Below are positions 1 through 5,205 of a stretch of 5,205 nt of DNA, piece after piece. Below the pieces are notes generated by a model. It was not told the DNA's origin and made no database searches. It saw only the letters and a list, made by a program, of their open reading frames with translations. This DNA is from Proteobacteria bacterium UBA1847 (GTDB taxonomy: Bacteria; Pseudomonadota; Gammaproteobacteria; Steroidobacterales; Woeseiaceae), in assembly GCA_002338605.1 (NCBI GenBank), contig DDIP01000075.1:1671-6875 (forward strand), given 5' to 3'. The position numbers and the translations under genes were made by a program. The stretch's first letter is position 1. The number at the start of each line of letters is the position of its first letter.

Positions 1-547
1 TGGCGTCAGTGGCGTGTTGCGCTCCGCCACTCAGCCGCCACAGCAGGAAACAGTCGATTGTCCCAAACGCCAGTTTCCCTGCCTCGGCGCGTTGCCGGAC
101 GCCATCGACGTTGTCCAGAATCCAGGCGATTTTCGTCGCCGAAAAATACGGATCGAGTCTGAGTCCTGTCTTGGCGGAAACGACGTTTTCGTAACCGCCA
201 CGCTTTAGGCGTTTGCATGCTTTCGCCGTGCGACGGTCCTGCCACACGATGGCATTGTAAACGCATTCCCCTGTGTCCCGGTCCCAGATCAAGGTCGTTT
301 CGCGTTGATTGGTGATGCCGATCGCGGTGATGTCCGATGCTGCGGCGTCGGCTTTCGACATCGCGGCAGAACAAACAGCCTGGACGGAATCCCAGATTGC
401 TTCCGGGTCGTGCTCGACCCATCCCGGCTGCGGGTAAACTTGCGGAAACTCCTGTTGTGCGCTCGTTGCAATAGCAATGTCGTAATCGTAAATAACCGCC
501 CGACTGCTGCTGGTGCCCTGGTCAATTGCGAGTATGTATTTTGACAT
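1..547 (-). CDS. glpK: Glycerol kinase, N-terminal part (cut by left window edge)
   Basis: ATP-dependent phosphorylation of glycerol to sn-glycerol 3-phosphate in the cytoplasm (FGGY carbohydrate kinase family). About 182 N-terminal residues are visible of a family norm near 500; the 3' end lies outside the window. The reading starts [17 protein letters not shown], the phosphate-binding loop of the family (D9-Q10-G11-T12). Next come PGWVEHDP (41-48), GITNQRETT (77-85) and [12 protein letters not shown] (97-108), then LDPYFSATK (131-139) and FGTID (161-165). All align by eye with the E. coli GlpK N-terminus. The glycerol-contacting residues expected from that enzyme, Arg82, Glu83 and Tyr134, are present. 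The ATG at 545-547 shares its A with the TGA of the upstream thioesterase (TGATG), and a weak GGGA at 553-556 lies 5 nt before it. This strongly suggests translational coupling, so glpK is probably the third gene of the acetoacetyl-CoA synthetase operon. No glpF or glpD is visible here; neighbours beyond the left edge are unknown. Confidence 0.96.
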   Translation of the reverse strand, partial: MSKYILAIDQGTSSSRAVIYDYDIAIATSAQQEFPQVYPQPGWVEHDPEAIWDSVQAVCSAAMSKADAAASDITAIGITNQRETTLIWDRDTGECVYNAIVWQDRRTAKACKRLKRGGYENVVSAKTGLRLDPYFSATKIAWILDNVDGVRQRAEAGKLAFGTIDCFLLWRLSGGAQHATDA

Positions 548-1056
548 CAGGGTCCCGACGTGCCGAACAACGGTTCTTTGACCGACATCTGGCTGCCGGC
601 TTCTGCTGGCCAGGCCATAGTGTCCTGTTGCTTCGCAAATTCGGCGATACGTCCAAGTATCGCGTCCGGCCAGGGCGCGACTCGCCTGACCGACAGGTCG
701 ACGTGCAGGTTCATCCATTCGGCGGTGGCGGCCAGGTAGTGTTTCCCGGCATGGTACATGCGCATAAACTGATGAATGCGCTTGCTGTCATAGGCGAGCA
801 ATTGTGACGTAATTACATACGGTTCACCAAGTTTCAATTCCCGTTGCCACGTGACATGACTTTCAACGGCAAACGTCGAACTCTGACTGATGTTGATGTA
901 ATTCTCAGTTATACCGAACTGTTCCCACAGCGAATCAACGGCAAGATCAAATGCCAGGACGTAGTAAGCAACATTCATATGGTCGTTAACATCGATCCAT
1001 TCGGGCAACACATTGCCGTGAATGACCTCGGTACCGATGTAGTTGGATGCTTTCAA
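547..1056 (-). CDS. Acyl-CoA thioesterase, 4HBT/hotdog family (betainyl-CoA thioesterase-like)
   Basis: A 169-residue single-domain hotdog protein expected to hydrolyse a small acyl-CoA in the cytoplasm. The N-terminal signature [21 protein letters not shown] (residues about 17-37) is the 4HBT active-site region; Asp22 sits where the catalytic Asp of the D-x-N-G-H-M-N pattern is found. The usual Gly before His is Asp25 here. The C-terminal stretch [17 protein letters not shown] (about 109-125) closes the fold. From memory this resembles the stand-alone thioesterases, and thioesterase domains fused to L-carnitine dehydrogenase, that act on betainyl-CoA; the substrate is therefore inference. 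No in-frame ATG or GTG precedes the domain near the synthetase stop. I chose TTG at 1054-1056 because GAGG at 1065-1068 lies 8 nt upstream and it starts 10 nt past the synthetase stop. The open frame continues upstream to 1221, but that part is the shadow of the synthetase 3' end. The stop overlaps the glpK start by one base. Confidence 0.85.
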   Translation of the reverse strand: MKASNYIGTEVIHGNVLPEWIDVNDHMNVAYYVLAFDLAVDSLWEQFGITENYINISQSSTFAVESHVTWQRELKLGEPYVITSQLLAYDSKRIHQFMRMYHAGKHYLAATAEWMNLHVDLSVRRVAPWPDAILGRIAEFAKQQDTMAWPAEAGSQMSVKEPLFGTSGP

Positions 1057-1066
1057 ACCAATGGCC

Positions 1067-3001
<1,935 letters not shown>

Positions 3002-3017
3002 GGAACTCGGGATAGGT

Positions 3018-3067
3018 GAACGACCGCTTCAGTATCCACAATACCGACCTTGTGTCCATGGTCGTTC
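3018..3067. repeat. 8-bp inverted repeat flanking the divergent promoter region
   Basis: GAACGACC (3018-3025) and its exact reverse complement GGTCGTTC (3060-3067) are separated by 34 bp. One arm lies at the predicted transcription start of the synthetase operon, the other immediately upstream of its candidate -35 box. A smaller GTAT-CCACA-ATAC inverted repeat (3032-3044) lies between them and overlaps the candidate -10. The arrangement could be a paired regulator site or a chance occurrence. The right arm would lie inside the redoxin coding region if that gene starts at 3058 or 3016 rather than 3088. Confidence 0.35.
3031..3058 (-). promoter_or_regulatory. Candidate sigma-70 promoter for the acetoacetyl-CoA synthetase operon
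   Basis: On the minus strand TGGACA (3053-3058; five of six to TTGACA) is followed after 16 bp by GATACT (3031-3036; four of six to TATAAT). Initiation would fall around 3024, leaving a leader of roughly 20-25 nt before the ATG at 3001. This is found by eye only; a one-base-short spacer and an imperfect -10 make it tentative. Confidence 0.35.
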
Positions 3068-3087
3068 GGGGGCGATACTTCCGAGCC

Positions 3088-3687
3088 ATGAGCAATCAAC
3101 TGATTTTCATTGTCGTCGGACTCCTGGTCACGACGATCGCCGCCGTCGCCTTCATTGCAGCCCGACAGCGCAATTCCGGCCGACCCGTTCCGGCGATATT
3201 GCGACGTGGCCGCCCTTTGCCCGACTTCCTGGCCACTGATGAAAGCGGTGACCCGGTACGGTCGACGCAGTTGCATGGGACTGCTGCCGTCATATTGGTT
3301 GTTCGTGGCAACTGGTGCCCTTTTTGCAGCTCCCAGGTCGAAAATCTGAGTGTGCACTACAAGGACATTGTTGATCTGGGCGCACGCCTGATACTGGTAG
3401 CGCCGAAACCGCTCGAAACGACGCGGCGGGTTGCCGAATTTTTTGAGGTTGAATTCGATTTTTGGCTCGACACTGACCTCGCCATTGCCAGGCAGCTTGG
3501 ATTGCTGGAAAAATCCGGCGTTCCGGAGGACCATCGCAAGGAATATGGCGAGGATACGGTCTGGCCTACAGCCCTGGTTGTTGACCGAAACGGTGTCATT
3601 GTCTATTCGCACCTGTCACGGACGATTTCGGACCGACCCAATCCGAAGGTCCTGGTTCAGGCCCTTGCCAGGGCCTTGTCCCACTAG
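3088..3687 (+). CDS. Membrane-anchored peroxiredoxin-like (AhpC/TSA, thioredoxin-fold) protein
   Basis: A 199-residue protein with one N-terminal hydrophobic segment (LIFIVVGLLVTTIAAVAFIA, residues 5-24) followed by an Arg-rich linker and a thioredoxin-fold domain. The domain opens with LPDFLATDESGDPVRSTQL (about 44-62), then VVRGNWCPFCSSQ (71-83), with Cys77 and Cys80 in a CxxC-like CPFC. That replaces the T/S-x-x-C of classical peroxiredoxins and is typical of the peroxiredoxin-like redoxin families. ARLILVAPKP (99-108) and WPTALVVDRNGVIVYSH (159-175, with the cis-Pro region and closing strands) complete the fold. It probably reduces peroxides or acts as a thiol oxidoreductase at the membrane; substrate and electron donor are not shown. 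Start is uncertain: ATG 3088 gives a compact anchor, while in-frame ATG 3058 and GTG 3016 add 10 or 24 residues. None has a good Shine-Dalgarno. It is transcribed divergently from the acetoacetyl-CoA synthetase operon, and a 73-bp gap separates its stop from the convergent DUF7009-like gene. Confidence 0.85.
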   Translation: MSNQLIFIVVGLLVTTIAAVAFIAARQRNSGRPVPAILRRGRPLPDFLATDESGDPVRSTQLHGTAAVILVVRGNWCPFCSSQVENLSVHYKDIVDLGARLILVAPKPLETTRRVAEFFEVEFDFWLDTDLAIARQLGLLEKSGVPEDHRKEYGEDTVWPTALVVDRNGVIVYSHLSRTISDRPNPKVLVQALARALSH

Positions 3688-3760
3688 AGCTTCACCACCA
3701 CGGCATCGCGCAGGAACCGTATCGTGCGTTATTCGAAGCGAGCCGAACGGCTGCCATTCA
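3688..3760. other. Short convergent intergenic gap, no clear terminator
   Basis: The gap lies between the stops of the redoxin gene and the convergent DUF7009-like gene. The only hairpin I can see is AGCC-GAAC-GGCT at 3741-3752, a four-pair stem with no T-tract on either side. I cannot support a rho-independent terminator or a small gene here. Confidence 0.5.
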
Positions 3761-4144
3761 TCAGCAGTTTACGGTGCCCTTGTCAGGGTGTTCAAACATG
3801 TCCGATTCGTCTTCGCCTTCGCGAGGTGCGAGGCAGGCAAAGTCTTTCTCAACAAGCAGGCTCAGCGTTGCACCATCGTCGAGAACCTGCTCACCGTGGA
3901 TCGAAACCTCCTCGGTGTTTGCCCAGGCGAGCACGATTGTCTCCGGCAAACGGACGGTTATCGTACGATCCGAAAACAGGGCCACCGGCTGCACACTCGC
4001 CGGACTGCTTTCCACTGCATAGCTGAACCGTTGCCCTCCCGGGAATGCGGTGTGCGACTTAACCACGCCTTTGTCACGCAGTCTGTCAACCTCGGCCCGT
4101 TCAAGGCGCAATCGAATTGAATTATCCCGGATACGAATCTTCAT
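3761..4144 (-). CDS. DUF7009-like small protein of unknown function
   Basis: A 127-residue soluble protein without signal peptide or membrane segment. It begins MKIRIRDNSIRLRLERAEVD, the N-terminal pattern (K-I-R-I-x-x-N-S-x-R-L-R-L-x-x-x-E-V) that I associate with the uncharacterised DUF7009 family. Next comes a likely beta-rich middle (FSYAVES 40-46, ITVRLPETIVLAW 62-74). A conserved-looking acidic tail follows, KDFACLAPREGEDESDMF (100-117), with Cys104 in the middle of it; the last residue, Cys127, is also cysteine. The pattern of short alternating hydrophobic strands suggests a compact beta sandwich or barrel, but this is inference. The ATG at 4142-4144 is chosen because the family sequence starts directly there; the upstream Shine-Dalgarno is poor. 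It is divergent from the TauE-type permease with an 82-bp spacer. No function can be assigned; family membership is from recall, not a search. Confidence 0.8.
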   Translation of the reverse strand: MKIRIRDNSIRLRLERAEVDRLRDKGVVKSHTAFPGGQRFSYAVESSPASVQPVALFSDRTITVRLPETIVLAWANTEEVSIHGEQVLDDGATLSLLVEKDFACLAPREGEDESDMFEHPDKGTVNC

Positions 4145-4169
4145 GGCAGTGTATTCTTGTTTGTCGGAC

Positions 4170-4191
4170 CCCGATTAGATCAGAAATCGGG
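4170..4191. repeat. Perfect 7-bp inverted repeat in the divergent spacer
   Basis: CCCGATT (4170-4176), an 8-nt centre AGATCAGA, and AATCGGG (4185-4191) form an exact dyad between the DUF7009-like gene and the permease gene. It lies 26-47 bp upstream of the DUF7009-like ATG (4144) and 36-57 bp upstream of the permease TTG (4227). It could be an operator shared by two divergent promoters or a leader hairpin. There is no T-run, so a terminator is unlikely. Confidence 0.4.
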
Positions 4192-4216
4192 CGTATCGTT
4201 AAGTCGTCGAGCCAGC

Positions 4217-4221
4217 AGGAG
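4217..4221 (+). promoter_or_regulatory. Shine-Dalgarno AGGAG deciding the permease TTG start
   Basis: AGGAG is followed by CTATT (5 nt) and then TTG at 4227-4229. No ATG or GTG in the same frame lies between this site and the first membrane segment. This well-placed site therefore makes TTG the likely initiation codon. The ATG at 4249-4251 is in another frame. Confidence 0.75.
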
Positions 4222-4226
4222 CTATT

Positions 4227-4985
4227 TTGCTTTCCGATCCCCTGTTTTATGCCGTCGCCGTTCCTGCGGTACTCCTGTTCGGTATTGCCAAGGGCGGCTT
4301 CGGCAGCGGACTCGGCGTTGCGTCGGTACCGCTGATGTCCCTTGTCGTCTCGCCAGTGCAGGCGGCAGGCATCCTGCTGCCAATACTCTGCCTGATGGAC
4401 CTGATCAGCCTGTGGGCGTATCGCGGCAAGTGGGTCTGGCCTGAATTACGGTCGTTGATTCCGGCATCGCTGATCGGCGTCGGACTCGGCACCCTGTCCG
4501 TCGGGTTCCTGAGTGCCGAAACCGTTAAACTGATCGTGGGAATTGTCGCCCTGCTTTTCATTGCGCATTACTGGTTCAACAACCGGCGACAGAGTGGCAT
4601 CACGCAAACTCCGATCGCAAAAGTCTACGGTATTCTCGGCGGTGCCGGCGCGGGCTTTACCAGCTTTGTAGCTCATGCCGGCGGACCACCGGTCAGCATG
4701 TACCTGCTTCGCCGTTCCCTGAACCGAACCGAATTTGTCGCCACGACCGTAGTTTTCTTTGCGGTCGTCAACTACGTAAAGCTGATTCCCTATGGCTGGC
4801 TCGGGCAGCTGTCAACCGACAATCTTCATGCGTCGTTGATACTGGCGCCGCTGGCACCGATCGGCGTGGGGCTCGGTGTCTGGTTGCACAAAAGGGTATC
4901 GGACCGGGTCTTTTTCCGGTTCGTTTATTTAATGTTGTTCATCGTCGCCTTGAAGCTGATCAGTGACGGCTTGCGTCTCGGCTGA
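4227..4985 (+). CDS. TauE/SafE-family (DUF81) sulfite/organosulfonate-type membrane permease
   Basis: A 252-residue inner-membrane protein of the TSUP (TauE/SafE) family, whose characterised members export sulfite or sulfoacetate or move other small anions. Hydrophobic segments appear at roughly 6-20, 30-62 (two spans), 77-95, 98-117, 131-149, 168-188, 200-220 and 228-247, giving about eight membrane spans. The family's internal duplication is visible as two glycine-rich signature loops. The first is AKGGFGSGLGVASVPL (21-36). The second is GAGFTSFVAHAGGPPVSMYLL (141-161), which carries the H-A-G-G-P-P motif common in these proteins. Length is normal (about 250). The TTG start is supported by AGGAG 5 nt upstream. 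It is transcribed away from the DUF7009-like gene and towards the cold shock gene, with only 28 bp between the two stops. The substrate cannot be read from the sequence; no taurine, sulfonate or sulfur genes are nearby, so sulfite export is only the family default. Confidence 0.93.
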   Translation: MLSDPLFYAVAVPAVLLFGIAKGGFGSGLGVASVPLMSLVVSPVQAAGILLPILCLMDLISLWAYRGKWVWPELRSLIPASLIGVGLGTLSVGFLSAETVKLIVGIVALLFIAHYWFNNRRQSGITQTPIAKVYGILGGAGAGFTSFVAHAGGPPVSMYLLRRSLNRTEFVATTVVFFAVVNYVKLIPYGWLGQLSTDNLHASLILAPLAPIGVGLGVWLHKRVSDRVFFRFVYLMLFIVALKLISDGLRLG

Positions 4986-5013
4986 TCAGCCCGCCCCCTG
5001 GCTCAGGCCGGAT
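4986..5013. other. Convergent gap between permease and cold shock gene
   Basis: Only 28 bp separate the two stop codons. The perfect palindrome GCTGATCAGC (4981-4990) spans the permease stop, and a four-pair GCCG/CGGC stem (5007-5010 with 5019-5022) runs into the end of the cold shock gene. Neither is followed by a T-tract, so no terminator is called. Confidence 0.4.
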
Positions 5014-5205
5014 CTACTCGGCGATAACGTTTTCCGCCTGAGGCCCTTTCTGGCCCTGGGTCACTTCCATTGAAACTTTCTGGCCTTCTTTCAATGATTT
5101 GAAGCCTTCCATCTGGATTGCCGTGTGATGGACAAAGACATCCTGCCCCCCTTCACGCTCGATAAATCCAAATCCCTTGTCATCGTTGAACCACTTGACG
5201 GTTCC
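5014..5205 (-). CDS. CspA-family cold shock protein (N-terminal few codons cut by right window edge)
   Basis: A small single-domain nucleic-acid chaperone that binds single-stranded RNA and DNA through an OB-fold and melts mRNA structure. Sixty-three codons plus TAG are visible, starting at GTVKWFND. The family usually has about 3-7 residues before this, so nearly the whole protein is present. RNP1 is KGFGFI (visible residues 10-15) and RNP2 is VFVHH (23-27). The second aromatic of RNP2, usually Phe (as in E. coli CspA FVHFS), is His here (FVHHT), a variant seen elsewhere in the family. The tail [11 protein letters not shown] and QKGPQAENV is typical of proteobacterial Csps. Which of the several cspA paralogues it is cannot be told. 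Its promoter and long 5' leader, where cold regulation normally resides, are outside the window. It converges on the permease gene with a very short gap. Confidence 0.96.
   Translation of the reverse strand, partial: GTVKWFNDDKGFGFIEREGGQDVFVHHTAIQMEGFKSLKEGQKVSMEVTQGQKGPQAENVIAE

Noticed and set aside
3741..3752. Hairpin AGCC-GAAC-GGCT as a bidirectional terminator
   Set aside because: The stem is only four pairs and there is no T-tract on either side.
3431..4120. Long plus-strand open frame (229 codons) spanning the redoxin 3' end and the DUF7009-like gene
   Set aside because: It overlaps two genes with recognisable families, has no domain pattern, and is rich in Arg/Ser/Pro as expected for a shadow frame.
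4981..4990. Perfect palindrome GCTGATCAGC at the end of the permease gene
   Set aside because: Ten-base palindromes occur by chance; it has no loop, no T-tract and lies mostly within the last codons. A related CTGATCAG occurs in the same gene at about 4957-4964, reflecting ordinary Leu-Ile-Ser codons.

Overview
The window is ordinary, densely coded bacterial chromosome of moderate-to-high GC. It holds six protein genes, two of them cut by the window edges. Gene content and sequence style (CspA-type cold shock protein, DUF7009-like protein, AACS plus thioesterase) suggest a free-living, probably marine or environmental proteobacterium, most likely gammaproteobacterial. That placement is inference from gene flavour only. 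I see no mobile element, CRISPR array, tRNA or rRNA.

Left part (1-3001, all minus strand): a three-gene cluster that looks like one operon, read right to left. It runs acetoacetyl-CoA synthetase (1067-3001), then a hotdog-fold (4HBT-type) acyl-CoA thioesterase (547-1056), then the first third of glycerol kinase glpK (1-547, running off the left edge). The junctions are very tight: about 10 nt between the synthetase stop and the proposed TTG start of the thioesterase, and a one-base TGATG overlap between thioesterase stop and glpK start. The thioesterase resembles the betainyl-CoA thioesterases of carnitine degradation. That pathway also releases acetoacetate, which the synthetase would activate, so the pair could serve one catabolic route. 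glpK would add glycerol entry, giving a cluster that looks like fatty-acid, ketone-body, carnitine or glycerol catabolism.

Middle part (3002-3760): a short divergent intergenic region carries a candidate promoter for the synthetase operon, bracketed by an 8-bp inverted repeat. A plus-strand gene follows for a membrane-anchored thioredoxin-fold peroxiredoxin-like protein with a CPFC motif (about 3088-3687). Its start, and so its predicted topology, is not settled.

Right part (3761-5205): a small minus-strand DUF7009-like protein of unknown function (3761-4144) is divergent from a plus-strand TauE/SafE-type membrane permease (4227-4985, TTG start with a strong Shine-Dalgarno). The 82-bp spacer between them holds a perfect 7-bp inverted repeat. 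Converging on the permease from the right edge is a CspA-family cold shock protein lacking only its first few codons. No convincing rho-independent terminator is visible in any of the gaps. I found nothing that amounts to a new defence or mobile system. The points most worth a second look are the unusual operon composition, the start-site relay at the synthetase/thioesterase junction, and the two intergenic inverted repeats.
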